Origin: an uncultured Bacteroides sp.
GTDB taxonomy: Bacteria > Bacteroidota > Bacteroidia > Bacteroidales > Bacteroidaceae
Assembly: GCA_944321495.1 (NCBI GenBank)
Contig: CALULP010000010.1
Span: forward strand, 1 to 64,000
DNA length: 64,000 bases
Direction of reading: 5' to 3'
Part shown: piece after piece, positions 36,105-43,888 of the stretch
How positions within the stretch are numbered: position 1 is the stretch's first letter
Layout: each line of letters begins with the position of its first letter
The notes under the pieces: generated by a model
Seen by the model: only the letters and a program-made list of their open reading frames with translations
Told to the model about the DNA's origin: nothing
Databases searched by the model: none
Made by a program: the position numbers and the translations under genes

Positions 36105-38588
36105 ATGACGATGAGGAATAGAGGGAATATATGGAAAGGTGCATTGGGCGTATTGCTGGCTTTATGGGCAACCTCGTGCACCAACGAATGGGAAGAACAG
36201 CAATCTGGCCTGCTGTTGAAAGAAGGCGAAGTGGCTTTGCAGTGGTTGCCTGCCAATATGGGTGTGCACAAGGTGAAAACCCGTGGTACCGACCCAAAAA
36301 CGGCCGACGAACAGAAGATTTCCAATGTACATATCTTTATATTCGATGCCGATGGTAACTATTTGAAGCCGGACGGTGCCGATGCCATCCAGTTCTACCG
36401 CTTCGTGCCTACAGGGCAAAACACAGTGTTGAACACGACTTTGTTTGGCGACCAAGCGGCAGCAGAAAGTGCCACTGTGGTGGTGCTGGCCAATATGCCT
36501 AAGGACACCTTTAAAGATGAAAACAACGATGGCCACCCCGATGGCATTGAAAGTTATGATGACTTCAAGGATTTCGTTTATACCCTCCCCGCGTTTACCA
36601 CCGCCTTGCCCGATGAGGGCTTGCCCATGTATGGCGTGAAGACGGGAGTAAATCTGAGCAGCAACGCCCTGGCCAGCGGAAAGGTAGTGCTGGTGCAACT
36701 GAAGTCGCTGATGTCGCGCATCGACCTCGACTTTACCATGGATCCGTATCCCAGACCGGAGACCGGGAGCCCGTATCCTACATTGCGTTTCGACGAGGTG
36801 TATGTGAACCATTTTCCCAATGGGGGAACCTTATTCCCTCAATTGGATGATGAAACCTTGGATGAAACGACGGATAAAAATCGTGGCATAACACTGCTGG
36901 ACGGGGAAACCCAAGTGACAGAAGGCTTAGAGAATTTTACCGGTCGCGTGATGAATGCAAATGGTTCGTTGTCTTTGAGCCTATACATGTTTGAGCACGC
37001 ACGGTTGGCAACGGACTTTGATTATCCGGATGGCGTTGATTCTGAAGAATACGGTTATCAACGTTATAAGAATCGTCGTGCTAAGGATGATGCAGCCTAT
37101 ATTAAGCTGACCGGCATCTACACCAACCATAATGGCTATATGTACAAGATAATCTACACCATTTACCCCGGTGCGAATGCCACGGATGACTTCACCATCA
37201 AAGCCAACCGACAATACAAGCACAACATCAGTGTGAGGGGTATCACCGTGAACAGCTTGGGCGAAGAAGCCATGCTGGACACCCGGGTGGATATCGATAC
37301 GGAAGGCAACCCTTACTTCATCGAGATGCTGCGCGAGCGTGAGCACGACGCCCACTTCAACGTGACGCCGATGGACGTCTACATCTATGCCGGGGGAACA
37401 GTGACGGTGGAGATACTGCCCGGCGAGGACGGACAGGTGCCGGAGTGGATACGCATGGAGCCTATAAGGCAAGCTGCGGAATATGCCGGAGATGGTAAGC
37501 GGGACTATTTCACCACCTCGTTGATGGATGAGTTGGATGGGCAAGCGAATGGCGAAGGGACGAAGTATGTGGTGGATAGCAAGCAGGAAGAAGGAATCGA
37601 CTATACCCCTTATGAGGAGCGCATCTACTTCTACATTGATGAGAATGTGCCTACCCAGTGGCAGGCAGATCACGGTGAAGACGTGCCAGGCAGGGATGCC
37701 ACGATAAAAATCACCTGGAAGCGTGGCAACTTGGAATACTCACGCGAAGCTCCGATTCATCAGGCGGGCATGAGGGCGGTGCCGGTAGATGCCAATGATA
37801 ATGGGCGCTATGACGACTATACTATCTATATGGAGGAATATGAGGAGTATTTGGAGCACTATGACGGAAAAGACCTCTATACGCATACTTACGATGGATT
37901 GGAATGGGGCTTCATGGGCGTGGTGACCGGACTGGGAGATATAAATGGCGGTGAATATCTTCCTTATGGTTGGCGCAACACAATGACAATCATGCAGAAG
38001 TTTCGGGAAAATACTTCATCCGATGATGAGTGGGAAATGAAATTGAATGAAAAACCGCGTGGTGCTACCGAATATTGCTATAACAAGAATAAGCGTAACC
38101 CAGATACTCATCGGGTGGATGAATGTCACTGGTTCCATCCCACTATCCGCGAGCTGGAGCACATGTTAGATCGCTATTATGGCAACTACGAAGTTTTCCA
38201 GAACCAATGGTATTGGTCTTCCAACCCAGGGAATTATGGAAAAAATGGTGGAAGTACGTCCTCCGACCGTATTACTTGGACTGGCGAGCATTCGGATTAT
38301 GCCCGCGCCACGAAGTCCAACTATCAAGGGCCGGGGGCGTATCCGGAATTCGATCATGCCACCAGCGAGGCTAACAAGCCTTATGAGAAATTGCCTAATG
38401 GTGATTGGGATACTCCCTATAACCCGAATGATTGGGGGCGAGGCTATCCGGCAATAGGAGTAACTCAAGAAGGCGAAGGCGGCTATGCCAAGCGTGACAA
38501 GGTGTTCCGCATCCGTGCAGCCTATATACCCGACAGCCAGGTGGGTGGGAGTGACCCGTCTTTGGACAATAGTGAGTATTACCGATAA
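36105..38588 (+). CDS. DUF4906-like large surface lipoprotein (putative fimbrial tip)
   Basis: Lipoprotein of 827 residues. Start 36105 (MTMRNRG) is preferred; the frame is open from 36012 but that overlaps the previous gene. Lipobox ATSC (Cys25). The N-terminal half has a Mfa2/FimB-like pattern (NVHIFIFDADGNYLKPDG; ANMPKDTF) and the middle matches DUF4906 as recognised from memory. The last ~200 residues contain GWRNTMTIMQKF, CHWFHPTIRELEHML and QWYWSSNPGNYG, reminiscent of sulfatase-modifying/lectin-like C-terminal domains of fimbrial tips. It is the last gene of the operon; hairpins and a terminator follow. Confidence 0.72.
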   Translation: MTMRNRGNIWKGALGVLLALWATSCTNEWEEQQSGLLLKEGEVALQWLPANMGVHKVKTRGTDPKTADEQKISNVHIFIFDADGNYLKPDGADAIQFYRFVPTGQNTVLNTTLFGDQAAAESATVVVLANMPKDTFKDENNDGHPDGIESYDDFKDFVYTLPAFTTALPDEGLPMYGVKTGVNLSSNALASGKVVLVQLKSLMSRIDLDFTMDPYPRPETGSPYPTLRFDEVYVNHFPNGGTLFPQLDDETLDETTDKNRGITLLDGETQVTEGLENFTGRVMNANGSLSLSLYMFEHARLATDFDYPDGVDSEEYGYQRYKNRRAKDDAAYIKLTGIYTNHNGYMYKIIYTIYPGANATDDFTIKANRQYKHNISVRGITVNSLGEEAMLDTRVDIDTEGNPYFIEMLREREHDAHFNVTPMDVYIYAGGTVTVEILPGEDGQVPEWIRMEPIRQAAEYAGDGKRDYFTTSLMDELDGQANGEGTKYVVDSKQEEGIDYTPYEERIYFYIDENVPTQWQADHGEDVPGRDATIKITWKRGNLEYSREAPIHQAGMRAVPVDANDNGRYDDYTIYMEEYEEYLEHYDGKDLYTHTYDGLEWGFMGVVTGLGDINGGEYLPYGWRNTMTIMQKFRENTSSDDEWEMKLNEKPRGATEYCYNKNKRNPDTHRVDECHWFHPTIRELEHMLDRYYGNYEVFQNQWYWSSNPGNYGKNGGSTSSDRITWTGEHSDYARATKSNYQGPGAYPEFDHATSEANKPYEKLPNGDWDTPYNPNDWGRGYPAIGVTQEGEGGYAKRDKVFRIRAAYIPDSQVGGSDPSLDNSEYYR

Positions 38589-38618
38589 ATATCCGCCGTG
38601 AGGCGGTGTTCCCCCGGC

Positions 38619-38718
38619 GCGGTTGGGCGCAACCGCACCGGAGCGTTGGCCAGAATGGCCGAACGTTTGTTTGTTTTGTTTGCTGAGACCGTCCCTTTCC
38701 GGGGGCGGTCTCTTTTTT
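38619..38718 (+). terminator. Terminator of the fimbria-like operon
   Basis: A GCGGTTG/CAACCGC hairpin at 38619-38636 precedes a strong terminator: stem GAGACCGTCCC (38685-38695) with its complement ending at 38712, followed by a T run. It ends the 29255-38588 operon. Confidence 0.88.
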
Positions 38719-38861
38719 GTGGGCAAAGGGGAGATATGTTGTAAAACATGTTTTGTGTAATTGTTTGATTGTAACTCTTTTATCTGTCCTTCACAGGGAG
38801 GTGGCCTGTGCGGAATCTTAAAAAAACGAAATTGCGGGTAACACATCTCGCGCATAAATGC

Positions 38862-38869
38862 TAACTTTG
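38862..38869 (+). promoter_or_regulatory. -7 promoter box of the M23 peptidase gene
   Basis: TAACTTTG, an exact match to the Bacteroidota -7 box, 74 bp before the chosen start. Confidence 0.5.
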
Positions 38870-38943
38870 GGAAAATTTTTTGATAGAACCGGGCATCGGG
38901 CATGGGAAATGTGCCCCATTGCCGCAATGAATACACAACACGC

Positions 38944-39801
38944 ATGAATTTGAAATGGATTAAAGCCGTACTGGCGGCCGTGGTGGCAACGGCGAGCCTG
39001 GATGCCGCAGCGCAAGACCTCATAGCCCGACAAGCCCCCATCGACCGCAAACTCAAGAGCATCGACTCGCTGGCCCTGCAACGCCAGATACGTGCAGAGC
39101 AATCGCTTTACCCCGCCTTCGACCTCTACGCCAGCTGGAACAACGAAACAGTGCGGTGCTATCCCGACTCCATTATCCCCGAATCCTATACCTTTGACCT
39201 CACCGGCTTCTGCATGCCCACCGAACATACGCGCATTACGGACGTGTTCGGCTATCGTCCGCGCCGCCGCCGCAGCCACTACGGGCTGGACGTGAAGGTG
39301 TATGTGGGCGACACCATCCGTGCCGCGTTCGACGGCAAGGTGCGCATTGTGAAGAACCAGGGGCGCCGCGGCTATGGCAAATATGTGGTCATCCGTCACG
39401 ACAACGGCTTGGAAACGGTGTACGGCCACTTGTCCAAGCAATTGGTGAAGGTGGACCAGCTGGTGAAAGCCGGCGAGCCGATAGCCTTAGGGGGCAACAC
39501 GGGACGTTCCACGGGTTCGCACCTGCACTTCGAGGTGCAGTTCCTGGGCGTGCGCCTGAATCCTGCCGACATGTTCAACTTCGAGAAGCAGGACATCGTG
39601 GCAGATACGTACACCTTCCAAAAGCATAAGTCGGCAACCCAGGGGGCATCGGGCAAGGGATTGTATTACAAGGTGAAACGCGGCGACACGCTGAGCAAGA
39701 TTGCCGCCCGCCAGGGTACTACCGTAAGCCGCCTGTGCAAACTGAACCGCATCACCCGCAAGACCATCTTGCGCCCGGGGCAGGTGCTGAGGTGCTCGTG
39801 A
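38944..39801 (+). CDS. M23 family metallopeptidase with C-terminal LysM
   Basis: Periplasmic peptidoglycan endopeptidase of 285 residues. The start at 38944 (MNLKWIK) gives a signal peptide ending near DAAAQD; the ATG at 38902 would add 14 polar residues. The M23 zinc ligands are visible as SHYGLDV (His and Asp) and HLHFEV (HxH), with GNTGRSTGSHLHFE typical of LytM/lysostaphin-type enzymes. A LysM domain (YYKVKRGDTLSKIAARQGTT) ends the protein and would bind glycan strands. Likely role: cell-wall growth or daughter-cell separation. Single gene with its own promoter. Confidence 0.93.
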   Translation: MNLKWIKAVLAAVVATASLDAAAQDLIARQAPIDRKLKSIDSLALQRQIRAEQSLYPAFDLYASWNNETVRCYPDSIIPESYTFDLTGFCMPTEHTRITDVFGYRPRRRRSHYGLDVKVYVGDTIRAAFDGKVRIVKNQGRRGYGKYVVIRHDNGLETVYGHLSKQLVKVDQLVKAGEPIALGGNTGRSTGSHLHFEVQFLGVRLNPADMFNFEKQDIVADTYTFQKHKSATQGASGKGLYYKVKRGDTLSKIAARQGTTVSRLCKLNRITRKTILRPGQVLRCS

Positions 39802-39932
39802 TGAATTGGAAATTGAGAATTAAGCAATACGGATGAAGAACGGAGAATGACGCATTTTCCGTTCTTCTCTTTTTAGGCAGGAGGGTGTCCCGCATCTGGT
39901 CCTGTATGGGCTTTCGCCTTTCTTCCGGGTGG

Positions 39933-39970
39933 AAATTCTTCGTTCTTCATGCTTCGTTCTTCATTTCTGA
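39933..39970 (+). repeat. TTCTTCAT-type intergenic repeat
   Basis: AAATTCTTCGTTCTTCATG continues into a second GCTTCGTTCTTCATTTC. It lies 12 bp before the -7 box of the DUF1599 gene. Confidence 0.75.
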
Positions 39971-39981
39971 AGAATTATCAT

Positions 39982-39989
39982 TATCTTTG
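39982..39989 (+). promoter_or_regulatory. -7 promoter box of the DUF1599 gene
   Basis: TATCTTTG, exact match to TAnnTTTG, 19 bp before the ATG at 40008, supporting that start over the in-frame 39885 one. Confidence 0.55.
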
Positions 39990-40007
39990 CCAAGTATTTG
40001 TAAGGAT

Positions 40008-40550
40008 ATGAAAGATACCAAAGAGCAATTCGGGCAGGTCATAGCCATCTGCCGCGACTTATTTTCCAAGAAACTTCATGACTACGGCGCTGCCTGGCGC
40101 ATTCTCCGCCCGGCTTCCGTAACCGACCAGATATTCATCAAGGCCAACCGCATCCGCAGCATCGAGACCAAGGGGGTGGCCTTAGTGGACGAGGGCATCC
40201 GCCCGGAGCTGATCGGCATTGTGAATTATGGCATCATCGGGCTGATACAGCTGGAACTGGGCTATGCCGAGGCTGCCGACCTGACCAACGAGCAGGCGCT
40301 TGCCCTGTATGACAAGTACGCCAAGGCTTCGCTGGAACTGATGCTTGCCAAGAACCACGATTACGACGAGGCGTGGCGGCTGATGCGCATAACCTCGTAC
40401 ACCGACCTGATACTGATGAAACTGTACCGCACCAAGCAGATTGAGAGCCTGGCCGGGCAGACGCTGGTGTCGGAAGGGGTGGACGCCAACTATATGGACA
40501 TGATAAACTACGCCGTGTTCGGCTTGATAAAGATAGAGTTTGGAAACTGA
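40008..40550 (+). CDS. DUF1599 domain protein
   Basis: Cytosolic protein of 180 residues. It is an internal duplication: LHDYGAAWRILRPASVTDQI in the first half is echoed by NHDYDEAWRLMRITSYTDLI in the second. Each is followed by a similar arginine/isoleucine-glutamate helix and a (I)NYxxxGLIxxE segment. DUF1599 is conserved in Bacteroidota; its all-helical, acidic pattern suggests a MazG-like nucleotide hydrolase relation, which is only a guess. The 3' end overlaps the next gene by 11 bp, so the two are translated together. Confidence 0.8.
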   Translation: MKDTKEQFGQVIAICRDLFSKKLHDYGAAWRILRPASVTDQIFIKANRIRSIETKGVALVDEGIRPELIGIVNYGIIGLIQLELGYAEAADLTNEQALALYDKYAKASLELMLAKNHDYDEAWRLMRITSYTDLILMKLYRTKQIESLAGQTLVSEGVDANYMDMINYAVFGLIKIEFGN

Positions 40551-41865
40551 TAAGAAACATATCGTCAGGCAGGCCTGTGTCAACGTGTGCCGGTTCGTAC
40601 TTGGCATCACGTTCATCTTTTCCGGCTTCGTGAAGGCGGTAGATCCGTTGGGCTCGTTCTACAAGATACAGGACTATCTGGAAGCGTTCGGCCTGTCGGC
40701 ATGGGTGCCTTGGATTGTGGCGTTGTTTTTCGGCATCGGGCTTGCCGGCATAGAGTTTTGCGTGGGCGTGTTCCTGTTCCTGGGCATCCGGCGGAGCATG
40801 GCTTCGTGGCTGGCGTTGCTGCTGATGTGCTTTATGACCCCGCTGACGCTGTACCTTGCCCTTGCGGACCCGGTGTCCGACTGCGGTTGCTTCGGCGATG
40901 CCGTGGTGCTGACCAACTGGGAAACTTTCGGCAAGAACGTGGTGCTGCTGGTTGCGGCGGTGGTGGCTTTCAAGGGGCGCAAGCTGATACTCCGTTTCAT
41001 CTCGCAGAAGTCGGCATGGATGGTGTCGATGTACACCTTGCTCTTTATTTTCATCCTTTCGTTCTATTGCCTGTCCCGCTTGCCGATATTCGACTTCCGC
41101 CCGTATAAGATAGGTACTGACATGCGGGCTGCCATGACGGTGCCTGAAGGTGCCAAGTCCGATGTGTTTGAAACCACCTACATCCTGGAGAAGGACGGGA
41201 AACGGCAGGAGTTTACGCTGGACAACTATCCCGACAGCACCTGGACGTTTGTAGAATCCAAGACGGTGCTGAAGGAGAAAGGGTATGAGCCGCCCATCCA
41301 CGACTTTGCCATGCTGGAACTTGCCACCGGCACGGACATTACGGAGCAGGTGCTGGCCGACAGCAGTTACACGTTCCTCATGGTGGCACACCGCATCGAA
41401 GAGGCGGACGACAGCCACATCGACCTGATTAACGAGATATACGACTACAGCGTGGAGCATGGCTACCGCTTTTATGCCCTGACCTCCTCTGCGACGGAAG
41501 ACATAGAGGAGTGGTGCGACCGTACCGGTGCTGAGTACCCCTTCTGTCAGATGGACGACATCACGCTGAAGACGATAGTCCGCTCCAACCCCGGCATGCT
41601 GCTGGTGAAGGGCGGAGTGATTCTGAACAAATGGAGCGACAACCAGTTGCCCGATGAATATGTGCTGACCGATGCCTTGGAAAACCTGCCGCTGGGGCAG
41701 CAAAAGGACGTAAGCGATGCACGCACGCTGTGCTACGTGCTGTTGTGGTTTGTCATCCCCTTGCTGCTGGTGCTGTGGCTTGACATCCTGGTGGTAAAGC
41801 GCCGGATGAAGAAACCGGCGGGCAAACAGGAGGCCGCAACCCGGGAAACGAACGAAACACATTGA
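40540..41865 (+). CDS. DoxX/MauE-like membrane protein with thioredoxin-like domain (BT_3928 family)
   Basis: Inner-membrane protein of 441 residues. Four helices in the first ~160 residues form a DoxX/MauE-like module, with CGCF (SDCGCFGD) between helices 3 and 4. A fifth helix (~170-185) leads to a periplasmic thioredoxin-like region (~270-380; SSYTFLMVAHRIEEADD) that lacks a CxxC pair, and a last helix lies near the C-terminus. It starts with TTG at 40540, overlapping the DUF1599 gene by 11 bp; no ATG is available nearby. MauE-like proteins handle electron flow to periplasmic thiols. Precise function unknown. Confidence 0.82.
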   Translation: METDKKHIVRQACVNVCRFVLGITFIFSGFVKAVDPLGSFYKIQDYLEAFGLSAWVPWIVALFFGIGLAGIEFCVGVFLFLGIRRSMASWLALLLMCFMTPLTLYLALADPVSDCGCFGDAVVLTNWETFGKNVVLLVAAVVAFKGRKLILRFISQKSAWMVSMYTLLFIFILSFYCLSRLPIFDFRPYKIGTDMRAAMTVPEGAKSDVFETTYILEKDGKRQEFTLDNYPDSTWTFVESKTVLKEKGYEPPIHDFAMLELATGTDITEQVLADSSYTFLMVAHRIEEADDSHIDLINEIYDYSVEHGYRFYALTSSATEDIEEWCDRTGAEYPFCQMDDITLKTIVRSNPGMLLVKGGVILNKWSDNQLPDEYVLTDALENLPLGQQKDVSDARTLCYVLLWFVIPLLLVLWLDILVVKRRMKKPAGKQEAATRETNETH

Positions 41866-41893
41866 TATATTAACCCTTTAATCGTAAAACAAA

Positions 41894-42649
41894 ATGAGAA
41901 AGAACATTGTTGCAGGAAACTGGAAAATGAACAAGACTCTCCAAGAGGGTATTGCTCTGGCTAAAGAACTGAATGAAATGTTGGCTAACGAAAAGCCCAA
42001 CTGCGATGTAATCATCTGCACGCCGTTTATCCACTTGGCTTCGGTTACTCCGCTGGTGGACGCTGCCAAGATTGGCGTAGGCGCCGAGAACTGCGCCGAC
42101 AAGGAGTCGGGCGCTTATACCGGTGAGGTTTCTGCCGCCATGGTAGCTTCTACGGGTGCCAAGTATGTCATTCTGGGCCACTCTGAGCGTCGTGCCTACT
42201 ATCACGAAACGGTGGAAATCCTGGAAGAGAAGGTGAAACTGGCTTTGGCCAACGGCCTGACTCCTATCTTCTGCATCGGCGAAGTGCTGGAAGAACGCGA
42301 AGCCAACAAGCAGAACGAGGTAGTGGCTGCCCAGCTGGCATCCGTATTCTCCCTGTCGGCAGAAGACTTCTCGAAGATTATCCTGGCTTACGAACCGGTT
42401 TGGGCCATTGGCACAGGCAAGACTGCCACTCCCGCCCAGGCTCAGGAAATCCACGCTTTCATCCGTTCGCAGGTAGCTGCTAAGTATGGCAAGGAAGTGG
42501 CCGAAAACTGCTCTATCCTGTACGGCGGAAGCTGCAAGCCCAGCAATGCCAAAGAACTGTTTGCCAATCCCGATGTGGACGGCGGCCTGATTGGCGGTGC
42601 AGCCCTGAAGGCAGCAGACTTCAAGGGCATCATCGATGCTTTCAACTAA
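41894..42649 (+). CDS. tpiA: Triosephosphate isomerase
   Basis: Glycolytic enzyme interconverting dihydroxyacetone phosphate and glyceraldehyde 3-phosphate. Protein of 251 residues, complete. GNWKMNKTL carries the catalytic lysine, ILGHSERR the histidine, and [14 protein letters not shown] the catalytic glutamate and flexible loop; GGSCKPSNA binds phosphate. Codon use is that of a highly expressed gene. It starts 28 bp after the upstream membrane-protein gene, so it may be transcribed with it. Confidence 0.98.
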   Translation: MRKNIVAGNWKMNKTLQEGIALAKELNEMLANEKPNCDVIICTPFIHLASVTPLVDAAKIGVGAENCADKESGAYTGEVSAAMVASTGAKYVILGHSERRAYYHETVEILEEKVKLALANGLTPIFCIGEVLEEREANKQNEVVAAQLASVFSLSAEDFSKIILAYEPVWAIGTGKTATPAQAQEIHAFIRSQVAAKYGKEVAENCSILYGGSCKPSNAKELFANPDVDGGLIGGAALKAADFKGIIDAFN

Positions 42650-42669
42650 TCGGGTGAAAACCCTGTGAT

Positions 42670-42755
42670 AAAGAATCGGGGGCCGCGTCTTGTGCCTCCC
42701 GGTTCTTTGTTTCTTTGCAAAAAAACGCTGTCCGCCTGTGGCGTCGGCGTTTTTT
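42670..42755 (+). terminator. Two hairpins after tpiA
   Basis: First stem AAGAATCGGG/CCCGGTTCTT (42671-42680 with 42698-42707). Second stem AAAAAACGC/GCGTTTTTT (42720-42728 with 42747-42755), ending in a T run. Together they should end most tpiA transcription before the SPOR gene at 42783. Confidence 0.8.
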
Positions 42756-42782
42756 CCCTTAACCCTTTTTTATTTAGACAGA

Positions 42783-43241
42783 ATGAAACGATTCGCATTG
42801 CTTCTTGCCGCTTGCCTGGCTTTCGTGGGCCTGAAGGCGCAAAACAGCATCATCAACAGCCTGCAACGCGACGTGCCGGGGCAGGGCAAAGTAACCATCC
42901 ACCAGGATGTCCGCATTACGGCATTGATAGGGTCGGAGTATGTGCCTACGGGAGCCGATGACGAGCGGGTGCTGAAAGTTCCCGGTTACCGTGTGCAGGT
43001 TTATGCCGGAAACAATACCCGGCGTGCCCGTACCGAGGCGCAGACGGTGGGCGATTCCATTCAGTCGCTGTTTCCCGAACTGCCTGTTTACACCAATTTC
43101 ATTCCGCCGCGCTGGCTGTGCCGTGTAGGCGACTACCGCAGCATTGAGGAGGCAGATGCCTTGATGAGGCAATTGCGTGCCACCGGCAGGTTTAAGGAGG
43201 TCTCTATCGTGCGTGACCAAATCAATATTCCGTTGTATTAA
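42783..43241 (+). CDS. SPOR domain protein
   Basis: Exported protein of 152 residues; start 42783 (MKRFALL) gives a signal peptide ending near GLKAQ. Residues ~75-150 form a SPOR domain (VPGYRVQVYAGNNTRRARTE ... FIPPRWLCRVGDYRSIEEAD), which binds denuded peptidoglycan at division sites. No lipobox. It lies between two terminator hairpins and folE and is probably co-transcribed with folE (29 bp gap). Role in envelope or division is inferred from the domain. Confidence 0.88.
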   Translation: MKRFALLLAACLAFVGLKAQNSIINSLQRDVPGQGKVTIHQDVRITALIGSEYVPTGADDERVLKVPGYRVQVYAGNNTRRARTEAQTVGDSIQSLFPELPVYTNFIPPRWLCRVGDYRSIEEADALMRQLRATGRFKEVSIVRDQINIPLY

Positions 43242-43270
43242 AATAAGACAAACACCATTTCATTATACAC

Positions 43271-43858
43271 ATGTTAGGAAAAGAAGAGATTGTTTCTCCC
43301 CATCTGGCGGAACTGCAGGAGCATTACCGCCGCATTCTTACCTTGCTGGGCGAGAACCCCGAGCGGGAAGGACTGTTGAAAACGCCCGAACGGGTTGCCA
43401 AGGCGATGCTGACACTGACCAAAGGCTACAGCATGGACCCGCACGAAGTGCTGCGTTCGGCAAAGTTTAAGGAGGAGTACAGCCAGATGGTTATTGTGAA
43501 GGACATAGATTTCTTCTCGCTCTGCGAGCACCACATGCTGCCTTTCTACGGCAAAGCGCACGTGGCTTATATTCCTAACGGTTACATCACGGGGCTGAGC
43601 AAGATTGCCCGCGTGGTGGATATCTTTTCGCACCGCCTCCAGGTGCAGGAGCGCATGACGTTGCAAATCAAGGAGTGCATCCAGGAAACGCTGAACCCGC
43701 TGGGGGTGATGGTTGTTGTGGAGGCCAAGCACATGTGCATGCAGATGCGGGGGGTGGAGAAGCAGAATTCCATTACGACTACTTCCGACTTTACCGGCGC
43801 GTTCAACCAGGCGAAGACGCGCGAGGAGTTCATGAACCTCATCCGGCACGGGGGGTAA
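43271..43858 (+). CDS. folE: GTP cyclohydrolase I
   Basis: First enzyme of tetrahydrofolate synthesis, converting GTP to dihydroneopterin triphosphate. Protein of 195 residues. Zinc and active-site residues are visible in [10 protein letters not shown] and [10 protein letters not shown], and [20 protein letters not shown] is the GTP-binding core. Complete, standard length for the type IA enzyme. It ends 30 bp before the converging dnaG stop. Confidence 0.97.
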   Translation: MLGKEEIVSPHLAELQEHYRRILTLLGENPEREGLLKTPERVAKAMLTLTKGYSMDPHEVLRSAKFKEEYSQMVIVKDIDFFSLCEHHMLPFYGKAHVAYIPNGYITGLSKIARVVDIFSHRLQVQERMTLQIKECIQETLNPLGVMVVVEAKHMCMQMRGVEKQNSITTTSDFTGAFNQAKTREEFMNLIRHGG

Positions 43859-43888
43859 GGCGTTGCCCTTTTTGGGGGCGGCACTCCT

